Shown here: positions 47,249-63,000 of the stretch, one piece after another | How the letters are laid out: each line of letters starts with the position of its first letter | Numbering within the stretch: position 1 is the first letter of the stretch | Assembly (NCBI GenBank): GCA_959347315.1 | Contig: OY365816.1 | Location: forward strand, 27,469,215 to 27,533,214 | Reading direction: 5' to 3' | Origin: Bimastos eiseni | Taxonomy: Eukaryota; Annelida; Clitellata; Crassiclitellata; Lumbricidae | DNA: 64,000 bases | Notes under the pieces: generated by a model | Databases searched by the model: none | The model's input: only the letters and a program-made list of their open reading frames with translations | Told to the model about the DNA's origin: nothing | Made by a program: the position numbers and the translations under genes

Positions 47249-47601
47249 AAGACAGCTCTCAATTTATCCCAGATCATTATACAAAATATTCACCAGTTTG
47301 TTATTCAAATCTAGCTATTTTTCCCACAGCATATCAGCATTTTTTTGTCAGATTGTTTTCTTCTAAATAAACGAATATGATTATGAGTTTTGATAGTCCT
47401 AATTGGTTTGATTCCAGATATTACTTATTGCAAGTTATTGGGAACGCAGCGCTATCGTGCCAAAACAGTGGCAAATTGTGGATATTTATAGCCCAAATGA
47501 CACCCCACCGAATTCGACTCCAGAGTAGCTGTTAAAGTAGACACTAGGCCTATGTTATATTTAAGCTAACAGAATTACATGTATTTGCAACAATTACTTA
47601 C

Positions 47602-47690
47602 CAGCACAAAAACGTAGGATACGTCTATTGAATTTGTAGAAACTAATAACGAGGAACTGACTTCGCGTTAATAAGCACACAATTTCCAAA
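47602..47690 (-). other. Candidate 5' non-coding exon of the zinc-ribbon gene
   Basis: On the minus strand GTGCTG is followed by a full-consensus donor GTAAGTA, with no coding frame before it. This would splice to the acceptor just before the ATG at 44994. The upstream edge is arbitrary. Inference only. Confidence 0.3.
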
Positions 47691-48675
47691 CAGGAACTTT
47701 AACTCGGGACTATCCCACATTACGGAAGCATAACCACAACAAACGAATAATGCTATACGCCTATGGAATAATTATAAAAATCACGGCCTGAATGCTGAGG
47801 GAAACCCCACTGATCTAACCTCCTCCCCGACATTGGTAGCCATCGCCAATCATGAAAAAGTAGGTCGTCCTCAGCCAATGAAATGCAGACAACTAGGTCA
47901 CCTAAATCGAGCCATAGCTAAACATAATGATAATGGTGAATTCGTTTAGTCGAGCCTGGGACTAATATTAGTCCCAGGTCGAGCCGTGGCTATTACAGGC
48001 TAAAGCAGGAGAATTCTAACCATTGGACATACTTTAATTACTGTTGCAATTGACGAAGCAGATGCGAATTTATAGTCGTTAACACTTTGTTGCACTGGCT
48101 AAACGACTCGCAGTCACTCGCTAACACGAATAAACAAGACGTCAACAGACCCTTGGCGAATAATTATGACGTCAACCACACAACCATCAGATCAGACTAG
48201 TCACTAAACCATGGAATTTTGGACATTTCACTACAAACGAAAATTTCGGCAAACACAACTTCGTCAGTAGGCAACTAGATCGTTAAATTTCTTCAGATAT
48301 TGGGAACTTTAACGCAATGGTGAATGATATGACCCGATCAACGTCATTTAAATACAAGACGTCCTCTTTATTGATGACAGTAGGCAGGATTAGATATTTG
48401 TTTCTAAACTAATAACCAGTATGGTCCAGTAGGCCTATATAGCACAGACATAACTGCTAGCTAGAGTTCCTTGGTAAATCGCACTCATTTATTGGCAGAA
48501 CAATAGCATTATTATCGAGCATCTCCAACTTTGTTCTCATGGTTTGTTCAGTATTTTAATGAAAATATTGGGATTCAAACCAAACATACAATCATACATG
48601 TAGAGCACCTAGAGTATGACAAGGGGTTGTTGTATCAGAAGTCTTTTAACAGCAAAACAAACAAGTGACCACTGT
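47691..48675. other. Intergenic / possible promoter and 3' flank
   Basis: Between the candidate first exon of the zinc-ribbon gene and the 3' end of TTC27. No further feature recognised. Confidence 0.3.
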
Positions 48676-48681
48676 TTTATT
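48676..48681 (-). terminator. Candidate poly(A) signal AATAAA for TTC27
   Basis: Canonical hexamer on the minus strand, about 240 nt past the TTC27 stop codon. Another AATAAA is at 48488-48493. Confidence 0.45.
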
Positions 48682-48916
48682 CAACATTCAATGCTATTTA
48701 ACTACCAGCATCTTTACCATATAGTTGACCTTTTTTACACTGCAGTACTATTTATATGCCACAAACTCCTGTGACAATCAACATGACAACAGTATGTATG
48801 ACCAGATCTCATTCTGTAACAAGGGTTCCCTAGACAAAGTGCATCACAATGGTTTGTTCAGTGAAGAGACTCTTAGACTTTCCCTCGCTGCTGTGAACTC
48901 CCGAAGCTCCTCATCT

Positions 48917-51037
48917 CTATTTCGACAAATCGAGAAACATTTGGACAGACTTTTCTAAGATTTTGATTGGTTGAGCGAGTTCCTCTGGTAGTTCGTTAGT
49001 CACTAGATCGAGGAAATTCTTCTGCAAGTCAAAGTAATCAAACAGAAATTCAAATATGGCATAAAATGAAGAGACATGCAATATTTCGTTTTGTTTTGGC
49101 TTGGAATAAAAATTATAACGGGAAACCTTTGAAATTTTTAGGTTTGAAATCATGTGCAAGGCATTTATCACGTGATCAGCCTCTAGGAATTTAGATGCTG
49201 GAAATCATCTGCAAATAACTTATTACTGGAGACTGAGGTCTAAAATTTTGAACATCTGATCTGGTTGAACCACATAATTTCAAGTTTAAAAATTCAATAT
49301 TTTTTTAAACACTTCCAACTTTGCTCATTCGACGTGTTTGTCAATTAGTGGTAAACTCCATAAATTCTGGCAACTTCCAGAAACTTTGTTAAAAAAGATG
49401 ACTTAAAGGTGTACAAGTACCAACCTCAACTCTTGATACTAGTCCTCTGATCGACATCCTAGCAGATGCAACCATCTGATTCTTCTGTGTACCACTTTCC
49501 AATCTATTCAGACCTTCCTCATATACTACAAAATTAAAACATTCATCAATGTCAAAGCCACATGACACAGAATTTACATGATAATTATTTCTATTCTCGG
49601 ACTTGCCCAAAGGCAAGTCCATTGGCTTTTATGCCACAAAAGGATGACATGAGTGAAGTAGTTTCCCATTGCCTTCCTCACCGACGACTGCGAAAGAGCA
49701 ACTTGTCAAGGGTCGATACACAATGGCTTGAGGTGGGTTCGAACCTGCGGCTCTCCGGTTACAAGACACAGAACATACCATTACACCACCGCATCCCATA
49801 TAATTTACATATCTATGAACTCGACAATACATCATAAAATTTAGCATTCACAGTACAAAGATACCATAGGCCAATAAACAAAATGACATTTCACACATTT
49901 TAAATGTAAATGAAGCCTAGATCATCTAATAACAAGGTAAAAACATGGATTTTTCGGGACCCTCTTTCTTCTGGTAGATGGTGCAATCATTCCATTTCCT
50001 TAACAGATTTTTGATTAGACATCATTGATGATGAAAACTTGCCGGAGTGGACCTCATCAAGGAGGACTAGTTCGAGTGGCTAAACATTATTTAATTGTTT
50101 TGCGTATTTGACATTTTTTCATCGATTTTTTAGTGATGTCCGTAAAAATTTGACACGTTGCATTGTCACGCAAACCTGAATATTTGCAAAATTTCAGCTC
50201 TGTAGGTCGACGGGAACATACCTGAAAAAGAGTTAAAAGATGTCCGACGATCCGTCCATGACATACTTTACGTAAGCCAAGTTAAATAAAAGAGGGTAAA
50301 AAGCATGTGTTTCCTTTAAAATGAAAATGCTGTGTCAGAGAAATGTTCCTACGTTCTGTGAGTTTCACAAACTTTTCGCAGACATCCCTGCACTTCTCCA
50401 GATCCGAATCCCAGTGACTGTCGAGCGTATAAAATCTGTACGACTTCTGCACGTGCTGAATTGCCTTGTAAAGTAATTCAATTACACAGTTTACGAATCT
50501 TTAATAATAATAAAACTAATAATATTCGTTTAATTTCAAACTGAAAACTGCAGTATGATTACAAGCACAGTATGACTGAATGATGACAAATTATTACAGG
50601 AGTCGAATTCAACTGTTGGCAGCCATGCAAGGCTCATTACGTTATAATTTTAACAATGCACAGAGCTGTCACTTCAATAAAAAAAATGGAGACTTACCAA
50701 GCAATACCAAACATAGAGCTTCATTAACAATTTCTCAATACCATTGATTGCAGCTTCATCACAAAATAGTATAGCTAAATAAAATGCATAATAATACCAA
50801 TATTCAAAAAAATTACGCTGGACAACAGAAGATAATTACATCGATTTGTAAATTCACCGATGTTTTCGTTACACTACTCAGTTTTTTTGCCTAGCATTTG
50901 AATAAGAGAACTGGTTGCACATACTCGTTCTACGTCCGTCTGCGACATTTCCTCTTTGTTAGCACCGAGCTGGAGCTGCGCATAAAGCTGCCAGATTTCA
51001 GCATTGTTTGAGACCTACATAATATTACACAATAAAC

Positions 51038-51068
<31 letters not shown>

Positions 51069-54000
51069 ATACACATAATATTACATTTTTTTTATCATCT
51101 GTTTATAATTTAATTTATTTTCTCGTCTGTACAAAAATGATCGCTGGCAATGATCATCTGTTAAATATTCAGCAATTTTGTGTGGTACTAAAAATGTAAA
51201 AATTAAACTAAAATAAATATCGTCAGTTAATAATTAGTAAATGATCATTCTTAAAATCGTTTAGTGGTACAATTTAAAAAATAAACTCAAATAAATATTT
51301 TCATTTACCATTTTTCCTAAATATTAAAATAAATTGCACCAGCAAGTGATGTTTTTCTTACGGAAATGGAAAATGGTGTCTACTAAAGAACAGCTGACTG
51401 AAAAGTAACCAGCAATAGTGTTTTTTAGTAATCTCATAGAAGTGCCGCACACGTAGCTATAAATATGATCGCGGTGTTTTTGTGAGTCGCCTAAATTGGG
51501 TTACATTAAACGTCCTGGAACACACACACATATGTATATAATATATATACACACATACATGCAAACATACATACATAAACACAAGCCAAGAACATACATA
51601 TACATTAGGCAGAATGTGTAGTCAACTCAACCTGACTGTACTCTACACTTACCGCTGCAGTGATGTGACCGAACAACTTCTGCACTTTTGCTCGGAGATG
51701 AGACGAAGGTCGACCTTCGGAGTCCTTCAAGTCCTCGTTTATCGCTCGGACCAGGATCCTCAAAACCTACACGACAAAAATCTGTTTCGTAGGTGGAATA
51801 ACGGAATGCGCCAGTGAATAGCCGTATTTGCTCCTGAGCACATATTCCTAGGCCTGTTACTCATCTCTAAAAACCATTACTTTTCGTTGTGGGCGGGGGC
51901 TCACCTTCGAGTTGGTAGGTATCTTGAAGGGCACTATATCAAATTTATATTGATTGTATCAACTAATCAACTAGATATTGATTGATTGAACTAATTAAAT
52001 TTAATTCAATAAAAATATTTTTAAATGATTGATTGATGCAACTGATCTGGGAACAACTTGATTGACTGATTGAGTCAACTAATCAAATATATATTGATTG
52101 ATTCAACTTATAAAATTTATATTGATTGACAGCTTGATTCACTGATCTGGTAATAAATGCTGCTGTCCTTCAAACAAACAGCAACTCTAACACTGATGAG
52201 TTCTTTTATACAAACAAGAGACGCTGCAAAAAACTCTCACCTGTACATCACTGTGTTTCTGCCTCAGTTCAAGCAGTCGATGATACGCTCGAATCGTCTC
52301 CTCGAATTCGCCAACATCGACCGAAACCTTGTAATCGAATACAGTTCACAAGAACTTAAAGCACAATAATGTCATTATGCACAAATGTTCACCCTAATAC
52401 TAGAAATTTATAATAATAATGAAATATTTATGAAATATTTGGGCAAATAATTATAAGCAGTTCCATACCCTACACGTTTAATTTTGGAGAGGACTGTCCC
52501 CTCCTGTCAACCACCCTAAGTTCCTAAGTCTCCACCTCTGATCACCATCATCACATCACCACTAGCAACACCATCAACACCACAGCAGCTTTCCTTCACA
52601 TCTTCATCACAGCTATATATATATATAAATATATATATATATGGTTTTTTGTTCATCAAAGAAGTGTATATCCCCAAACAGTAATCATACCAAGAGATAA
52701 TTCTCCCAAATTCTCCAATTCTCATAATCGCATCGAATGGCTTCCTGGAGCGTCAGGAATGCTCTCGGCCTAAAGGGAAAAACATCACAGAAATTAAACA
52801 CCAAACTAACACTAATCTTTAAATTATCATTTTACTTGATGAGCATCTAATGAACATTTAATTATGTCCATCTCCTGCCAACCCTCCGACTTGCCGCAGC
52901 ACTCTAGAATTAACTGGCGCATAAAGAGTAACAGTCTAGAAGTTTAGAAAAAAACAGAAAACTTTGGCTTACTTGTTATTGGCCCGAATGTAAGCTGTGG
53001 CCAAGTTATTCCATGCTTCGAAATTCTGAAGAAAAAACAAAATTCAGGTTTCATGAGATCAGCATAGAGGGACTTCATAGAGCTATCAAAAATAGTTTAC
53101 TGCATAACACATGACAACAACTATTAAACCCACTGTTTAATGACCCACACCAATAGATGTGAGCAATTTTGAGTAAAGCACTTGCTCAAGGTCCCTACAC
53201 AGTAACCGTCCCAGGGGAGGAGAATCGAACCCATACTCTCCATGCTACAAGGCGAGCACTCTAAAAATATGCTACCAAGTCCCACGTAATTACATACATT
53301 ACTGCGCCCTTGTTTTTGAAACAACCGAAAACGACAAACAAGCATTTACACATCTTCAATACAAACATCCCCAAGACAAACTTGTGTTTACATCTTCACA
53401 ACAAACACATGCTTCAGTTTATAAATTATTTCTTCTTCCATATTCGTTTGCATCATTAAGTTTAGACCGCCTCTTAAGAGCATCTCCTGAATAAGGAGCT
53501 ATATAAATCCAAGATCACAAATACACAACTCGTATATCGCAAGTCGATAATACGTGCAAGGAAATAGCTGAAACACTTACGTCGCTGTTGAGGTTGACAC
53601 ATCTTCGAAAACCTTTCGCGGCTTTGTCGTACTGACCACACGACAGACATGCACAGCCGTACGAGAACCAAACTCCGATCTATGCAATCGCAATTACAAT
53701 CACCACTAAAATTCTAATGTAAAGAACTCTGGTTTTGATTGAAAATCCATCTATTCATCAATCAATCAATGAAACTTGATATAGCTCCTCTTAAAAAAGC
53801 TACACAGTCCAACCTCAGCCAAAGAAGATAGATTTCGGAGTAGAATAGAAAGGGGACAGAACAGTTCCAAGGCAAGAGCCGAGATCCAAAGGGAGGCCAT
53901 TCCAAGCAGTCAGGCCCACAACCGAAAAAGCCCAATACTGCATCAATAGAGAGGTCAGTCATCTATTCATCTACCTGCCTTTTCATCCATTCATCCCTTA

Positions 54001-57000
54001 ATCCACCATCCAGTGAAGTCACCTGTATCCATTCACCTGCCAATCTTACATTTATCCGTCCATCCAGCTATCCATCTTACATCCATTTCTCCATCCATCG
54101 ACAAATACATCTGCTGATCTGTCCATTGACTTTCTCAAGTCGATTAATCATCATTTAATGAAAATTAAATGCTCAATTAATGATCTACTTATACATCCAT
54201 CTGTCTCAAAAACCAAGCACTAACAAGACTTAACCAGTATAGCCATCAAACCTACTAAACCATACACCCATTAATTCATCTATCAATCTATCCATGCAGC
54301 TATCTATCCATTCATCAAACCATCCATTAATTTATCTATCAATCCATCCATGCAGCTATCTATCCATTCATCAAACCATCCATTAATTTATCTATCAATC
54401 CATCCATGCAGCTATCTATCCATTCATCAAACCATCCATTAATTTATCTATCAATCCATCCATGCAGCTATCTATCCATTCATCAAACCATCCATTAATT
54501 TATCTATCAATCCATCCATGTCCAATGTTGCAACTTCTCTTTTCTGAGCCTCCTCCTTCATACTCTTGTAGCCTCCCCATTCCATCATCCAGTCCAAAAT
54601 CATTGTTCTCAGTCTTCCTCCTGTCTTTTCCACTTCATTTTTCCTTCTACGACGTTTCGTAGTAGGGAGTCGACACTTAGTATGTGCCCCATCCATCTCC
54701 TGTCGTTCTCTTATTGTCTTCGTCATTGATCTTTTCTTTCCTACCATTTGTAGTACTGTCCATCCATCCATTCATGTATCAATCCATCCATCCATCATCA
54801 GTTAGCCTCAAGCCTTTCACCAAAGACGAACCTGCAATGGATTGATCCCAAGCGATTTCTCGAAGTACGGCAGCGACTTTTCGAGCTGAAACAGAACGAA
54901 ACGACAAACACTTAATTCTCAACTAAGCCATCAGCTTCTATAGAGCCCAACACACATAACCCCCCCCATAACACTACAGATGGACACACCTTGTAACACA
55001 CCTACTATAAAAGGTATGACGTAACAGCATGTGACATTGCTCTCAAATCAGTTCATAAAAAACTTCCCACATTATGAGTCAACCTTATTATACAGAGCTG
55101 CTCGAAATGGCAACAAAAAAAAAACAAGATTTCTATGTATAATTGTGACCGAAAAAATAGACCAATTGTTGGTTATGTACACATTGAAATTTTCATCCGC
55201 TCATCCTTACAGAAATCAGGCAACAAATTTCAGAAGGTTTGGTCCAAAAATTAATGCATACTTAACAAAATATAAGAAATCATTTAACAGGGAATCGCCT
55301 GTAAATATTCAACCTGCCTTAAACACATTCTCCCTTCTTACCAAGTTCAAACATCTAGTTAATAAGAATAATAATATCGCCCGATGCATCAATACCAGAT
55401 TTTGGACTTAATTCATCAAGTGGAGTAAGATAGTTTGTTTTACAGTGAATCTCATGTGCAGATTCATTAATTGGAGAAATAAATTCATATTCAACATACT
55501 ACAAAAGTCAATTTCTCAGGTTATTTAGCAAGTAACAGTGGCTTCTTTCTCCACCAATGAAACAAAGCATAAAATATACAAGCTACATAATAAGCTTAAA
55601 AATATCCCAAGCAACACACATTCTGAACAAGCAAATGTGGCATTAGTCCATAATTCTCAAACCTTAAACTTACAGTTTGGAAAACAATTCACATAATTTT
55701 GAAAAAATCAGACCTCGTGATTCCGTAAGTACAGGTAGCCGAGCGCCCGCTGAGCGCGCGAGCTGTGGCCCTTAGACAGATCCCATGCATGGAGATAGTC
55801 CTCCGGATTATGAGTGACATCTCCGAGGTAGCACCAGAGCGTCGGTGTTTCCTTCGAAGCGATCTGGTCACGGATGAGTTTCTCAGCCTGCGAGAAAACA
55901 AGATAATAAAAGGATGAATTATAATCAGAATTTTAAGCATAAAATATGAAAATCTACAAAGATTTGATTAAATTATGGAGAGAATGACATGAATTGCCAC
56001 TATAATACATAATATAATAATGATATTTGCAATTTTTTTTTAATTTGTAATGGAGCACTTACATAGCACCACTGAAATCAGAGGCGCTCATGACTCAACA
56101 CAAAGCTAAACAAAAAAAGGGATAATTATAATTATAGTGTATAATCATAATATATAATTATGATATCTAATCAAATTTAAATAATAATAAATTCCTAATT
56201 TCAACAATCACAATTGTAATCATTTATCCATTCATTGAAAATTTATATAGCACCACTTAAGGGAGATACCCAGAAGTGCTCCCAACTATGAGGCAATCAA
56301 AAGGAGCCCCATTAAACTACCATCATACATACAATAATACATTACAACTGTAATTTGATAATGCCCACCTTGCAAACATTTCAGATTGGCAGACATGCAT
56401 ACATACATACATACATAATGCAAAGAAAGACATGTATGTTATACAAAGAAAGACGTACGTCATTTTTGTGACCGAGTATCACGTAGCACTTGATGACGTC
56501 CTCCCACATCTGAAGTCGAGTGTAGACTTCGAGAGCTGAAGCGGCTGCACCGATGTTCATCAGGTGGTTGCCAAGGAGACGCTGGAACAACATGACAACA
56601 ATGCAGCAGAAGAATATGACAACAATGCAACCTCTTAAAAAATGTAACAACAATGCAACTGAAGAATGTAACAACAATGCAACTGAAGAATGCAACAACG
56701 ATGCAACAGAAGAATAGAACAATAATACAACAGAAGAATGTGACAACAATGTTCTTTTGTAGATCCGTTGAGGATCTCTGACTGTTGAAGGAAGACGATA
56801 TCAAAAGCAGTTTTATTGCATTGTATATCGTAAAAATGCTGACCTCTGTGCTCCATTTTGGAGGCATGGACACGGTATAAACCAATGGCAGACGCTTTGA
56901 ACCCGGAATGTCGTTACGGTTGTACTGTGTTACCAGTTCCTAAAATTAAGAACATCCGGACTTAATTCAATTGAAACAAACCTAGTGACAACCAAAGTTG

Positions 57001-60000
57001 CATAATATAAATATAATGAGTTAGGAAAGAGATATAATAATTAATGTGATGTATTAGAAAAGAAATGTTATGAAATATAATTTATTAGAAAAGAAATGAT
57101 TTAATGAGCTAGAAACATACTCCCAACCAATGATTTAACTTTCTAATAGAATCAAATGAACCAAATCACTAATGAATGATTTCAGAAGAGAGAAAACCTC
57201 AAGCTGCGTTATAGATCGTTGAATCTGTCGCGAGGTCTCGGTTTCCCATCGCGCCCTCATCAACAAGGCTTTACTCTGCACAGACCAATTGCACGGCTGA
57301 CCCAAGACACACTGTCAAGACAACAAGGGTATCAATACAATAGGAAGACAACAAGAGTATCAATACAAGAGGAAGACAACAAGAGTATCAATAGAATTAT
57401 AAGACTTCACTTGATATCGCATGCCTTTCAAAGTTCAGAAGAAACATTGATCAAGAAATAATGATTGAGCAGATTGAAAATGCAATCAAGAAACTACACA
57501 AACAAACGATTAATCATTAAGTAACCAGTCAATTAGTTGGCATATAAGATTATTTGGAATAATTAAATATAAATGAAGCACAATTACAAAGTAATGAAAG
57601 TATCAATTTATCAAGTTCACAATGAACCATATGAAATCTGATGAATTAATTTTACTTCTAATGACAACAATAATACTACTACTAATAATAATAATTATAA
57701 CATACATAAGCTGCTGTATTAAACAACAATTCCTTTCTTAAATCCTCAAAATGCCTTTTAGGAATAAAGAGCAAAAAATCCAATGCTATAACAAAACACT
57801 CCATTTTCTTAACTCCTGACACATGAAAAACTTAACCCCAGAAAAACGAGTTATCTCAAACCGCAATAGCAACATACATTGATGAACGCAAGAGATTCCT
57901 CCTGAACAATTCGTCCCTGACCTTCGTGCGTCTTGCGATGGTGGTGGCTGCAAACAGTTAGCAAAACAACTTACCAGGTATGCCTCCACTCCCACTCATC
58001 CACCCACTCATGCCACCATCCATTCATCCACCCTCTCATGCCACCATCCATTCATCCAACCTCTCATGCCACCATCCACCCTCTCATGCCACCATCCATT
58101 CATCCACCCATTTGTCCAGTAATCCACTTGAGCCTCAATCTATTCACTCAATCATCCATCAAATCACTTTTCAATTCAATTCAACATGTTTTTATTGCTC
58201 CAAACAGTAAGGTTGAACCGAAACTCGGCTCGGAACTTGGCTCGAGTTTCACAGTACTCGGCTTAGTGCAAACGAAGGCAAAACTGTAAAATTCTTAAAC
58301 GTTGTGCTAACTGCCAAACTAAAACTCAAGAAAATTAGACTTTAAAAATATTCTAAACTCGAACGAGGACTCGGCAAAATTCAACTTGTAAAACTCGGAA
58401 GAACATATAAAGTAAACTGCATACATTGATAATTATAATCGACAGTAGTGGAACAGTAGGGACAAAAAAGCCCTCAAGGGACTGATGGTCCCGCTAATCG
58501 GGCTACCCTTTTCTAGGAAAACAGTAAGCAGCAGTATAATAAGACATTTCAGATTGAAAACCGTAAACTTAATGAGTTAAATAGGAAACGATCAGTGCAC
58601 ATGTGTTATTCATGTCACCATTTATCCAACACTTCCCAATCCATCCATCGATCCACGTGGCTCCACCTACCAGAGTCCGAGGACCAAGGCCTGATCAACG
58701 GCGGTCATGGCAGCCACGGCAACGTCTTCCGGTTCGGCCAATTGAATTCTTTCGAGGATGGTTTCGTCATCAAGAGCACAATCCTACAGCGAAAAGACAT
58801 CGATCGACAATCACACAAGAATTCTATTCAACACAGTCAATATTTCACATCTAATACGCTCAACTATCTAGTCACCAAGCATCTTCAACAAGCAACGGGA
58901 GGAGGGAACATAGAGCAATGGATAACACACTGACGTTGACTAGTAATTGTTCGCTAGGTGGCCGCATTGGTTAAATCAGATGTATAATGTAATGAGCGCC
59001 TTGCATGGCTGCCAACAGTTAAATTCAACTCCTGTAATAACTGGTCATCATTCTTTCATAATATACTTCAATCAATCAATCAATCAGTCAATGTGACCTT
59101 AACATAGCCCCATCACGACATCTATTTGTGATCACGCTGCAGTTTGCCAGTTTGAAATAAAACGAAGATGATAAAAATGGCAAATAACTGCGATCAAAGA
59201 ACTTTTCATAACATCAAATCCAAGGATAATAATATCATATCGCTCATTTTAAGGTCATATAAGTGAAACAGATAACCCGAATGGCCAGTCAAAAAATTCA
59301 TATAGCTCATTTTTCCAATTCCAAATCCAAGAATGATAACGATGCAAGTTGCACCGACCTTTGGCAGCTCCCTCGGCTCGCATTTCGATCTCTTCCGATC
59401 GTTCTCCAGTGGATCGTCCTCCTTCCTTACGACCTGCAACACCAACTGCGAATAATTCTTCTCCTGAAACTTTGTTCGTTTTCCAAGGGCACCTACACAA
59501 ACGCAGACCAACAAACCCCGTATGACACAGACAGACAAAGTACCTATCCAGCCGAGGGAATACCGGGCCAGTCCTCAACCTCTCTGTCTCATCTTCCCAT
59601 CAACAGAAAATGGTCGGTGTACTCACTATTGCCACAGAAATCTTGAACTTAATTTCTGCCCAGTCAGGGATTTGAACCCCTGACCTCTCGAGCCACAGTC
59701 TCACATGCTAACCACTATGCCGGCAAACACTTTTAAAGTAATTTTAAAATGTTCACTAAATGTGTTCTATTGCAAAGCTGAATAGGATAGATGGATGGAT
59801 GGAAGAATAACTGAGAGAAAAATCAATGGATGGATGGATTAACAGATATAAATTATATATATATACATGAGTGGATGAATTGATAAATGAATATTTGAGA
59901 GGAGGATGGATGGACGGACAGAGTGACAGATCAATCAATCAATCAATCAACCAACCAAAAACCAATCAATCAATCACTGCAATGGCCTCTGAAATAGCCA

Positions 60001-63000
60001 TTATAAAGCGTTAACATAAATGTCCTAAAACATTCCGCTGGTTAGGGAGACCTTTAAGCTCGATGATGAGCCCCGACATGTCCTTTGCCCGATTGAAGTG
60101 ATCCTGTGCCTTGGAATCCTCATAGTAGAAGTAAAGAAGGTGACCGGCCTCGATGTGGAACTGCATCGACAGCTGACGGTAGGAGCCCTCTGACCGGAAC
60201 AACTCGTTGTCACCAACTATCCACAAAAATACTTTAAAATATGATAAACAGATAACAATGTCTTCGTACAATCCAATATGTTTTTCTTGACCCAAACAGA
60301 AGAACAGATGAGTAAAATGCATCGATAATCAAGAGGAATGGGAATGATAGGGAAGAAAAAAGGCCCAAAAGGGACCGACGGTCATGCTGTACTCTTTTCT
60401 TGGAATGCAGTAAGCAGCGATATAACAAGACAGTTCAGATTGAAAACCGAAAAACTTAACTAGTCAAATAGAAGGCGATCAAGCGAAATTGTTAACAGGC
60501 GATTTTTGGCTTTGGTGCTGGTTGGACAGAATTTTCTAACAGGTGATTTTTCAATTTAAAAAAAATAGTTTTATCCATCCAAGCATAGATCACTTGGTGC
60601 ACACCTTAAAATACAACTGCAGTAGACATGATAATAATATAGAATTACATTGAAACTGGCAAACCAAAGCAGTATGATTAGGTGAAATAACAGGTGCACA
60701 CGATAACAAGTTAAAGAACAGTCGATTATTATATGATTGTCAGGCAATGATCAAGCTTATTTACCCATCGCCCCCTAGAGAGTGGAAGGCTGAATCAAAT
60801 TTAAAGCCCTTCTTTAAAAGTTCACTTAAAAATATGCAATCAAACGTGGAAAAGGCAATCAGAAAGGCAAAACATTCTACTGCAATTCAATTAGTGCCTC
60901 TACTTACGGTTAGAAATGATTTCTAGAATGGTCGACCTCAGCGAGGGCGATCTCTCCTCTAGCAGGGCCTGCTGCACCTGTAGGCATCGCATCAACCACA
61001 GACCAACCGTCTACAGCAGAAAGGAAATCACCGAATACAGTACAACAACTCAAAACAAGAACTTTCTTTCAATGCAGCCATGGAATTGTTGGCGACTCCC
61101 CTTTCTTAGCTTTGGCATACGATGACTAGTCTTTTCTCTGCTGTCAGATCTTCTCTCTATAAACGTTCTCATAATATATGACCAATCTATGACTGCTCTC
61201 ACAAGAAACTATTCTTCTCTTTATTTCTATGTAGAATTTTAGAACTGTGCTGATCTTGTACCTCAGTGTTGAACCTATCTTGTTATCTTGAATCACAGCA
61301 ACTTAGTCAAGTTGGCCTGTGTCCAGACTGGACAGAATTCAAAAAACTTCACTCCAGGCAGAAAATTAAACCCCCAACCTCTCCTCGACAGTTCAGCATA
61401 TAGAACTGACCTCAAAGTAAGTAACAGATCTGAAATTGTGAAGTAACAAATCCTCAACCTTGCAATTGGAAAGATAGCTGCGGCAGTCAGAAAGAAGGAT
61501 CCGGGCAAGTGCCAGAAGCAGGGGACCGGTAGAAAGTGGATATATCGGTTCTCCGTCGATGCTTAAGTGGTCTGCAGCAAAATCGTGCAGGCAGGTTTCC
61601 TATGAACAAATAAAACGTCACATGTCAAACTTCAAGCAGTATACAAAATATTATAAGCTATTAAATGAGTCATTTTGGATTTAATTCAATTTAATTCAAA
61701 GTAATTCTTAAATTGATTTTTAATTTTTATTTATAATCACAGTAATTCCTAGATTTTATTCAGAATTTTAATCCAAAGTCAATTTAAAATTGATTTGTTT
61801 AATATTTAATTTATTTTAAACGGATTTTTTTAAATATTAACTTTTATTACAGTAACTGAATTTTTTTATCCAAGTTCAACCATGTCAGATCAAAGTGGTG
61901 TTTGAACTGGACATATATAGGCCAACTCAACAAACAAACTTCTAACCAAATAATTAACATTTAACTTCTTTCAAGTCTCTTTCAAAGCATCAACAGATTA
62001 AATTAAATGATCATTTAGAGTGAAGAAAACGTACGTGTGAAGTAGTTTTCTCTAGACAAACAAGCGAAATCGGATCGAATTTTATCGGAGGACCAACCCA
62101 GTTGAGCTGCATGAATAACTGGAGACAGCTAATTCCAATGATCAAGACTAACAATTGCCTGTAAGGTAACACACGGTAAGTTATAGTATGGAAACAAAGA
62201 AAGGTAACATATATGATAAAATAATGTAATGTAATAGCGTGTCTTGTGCAGCCTATATTATGTTAGATGTCCTCATGAACGACTATATAACATGAGTAAA
62301 CAAAACAATGCATAACATGCTGAAAGAGTCTGCCAATGGTGGGCCCACACACACACATGGAACCAACCAAGGAACTCTCATTGACTGCCGACAGATGGTA
62401 CGAATGTTCAAAGTAAGAAAACAATGCAGTTAGAAAAACTGTTTAAACGGCAGGAGATCATAGTGCCTTGCACTGTCGCCAAACAGTCAAACTCGACTGC
62501 TCTAATACCTTGTCATTCGTTCCTTCATTCTGAGCATTTATATAGGGCCCTTTCAAGAAACAACTCAGGAGCGCTCCCAGCCCAGCCACGACTATACTCG
62601 TAATCATAGTGCGGCTGGTCAGCAGTCTCAAATAAAAAGTGAAGATTATTATCATTAGAGATGGATATAAGACAGGTGAGATTGAAGAATGGGGCAGAGA
62701 AAGTCTTCAAGAGTTGAGCCACACTACAATGAACAGAGACATGTGGAGAGATTTGGTCAGAAAGGCATCAGACACCTATGGGTGATGAGGCCATGGTTGT
62801 TGATTGAATAATTGATTAATTGACTGACTGATTGATTCATTTATTGATAGATTAATTAATGGATGAATCAATTCATTGATTTTTTAATGTACTGATTAAT
62901 TGGTTGATTAATTAATTGATTAATTAATTGATTCATTCATTAATTGATTTGTTAATTGATTGATTAAGTTATTGACTCAGTCATTAATTGATTCATTCAG

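Noticed and set aside
55031..55411. 126-codon plus-strand open frame inside a TTC27 intron
   Set aside because: AT-rich, no recognisable domain, no splice support, antisense to a well-supported intron.
59650..59728. Functional tRNA gene
   Set aside because: T-arm is good but the acceptor stem does not pair well and similar SINE heads occur nearby.
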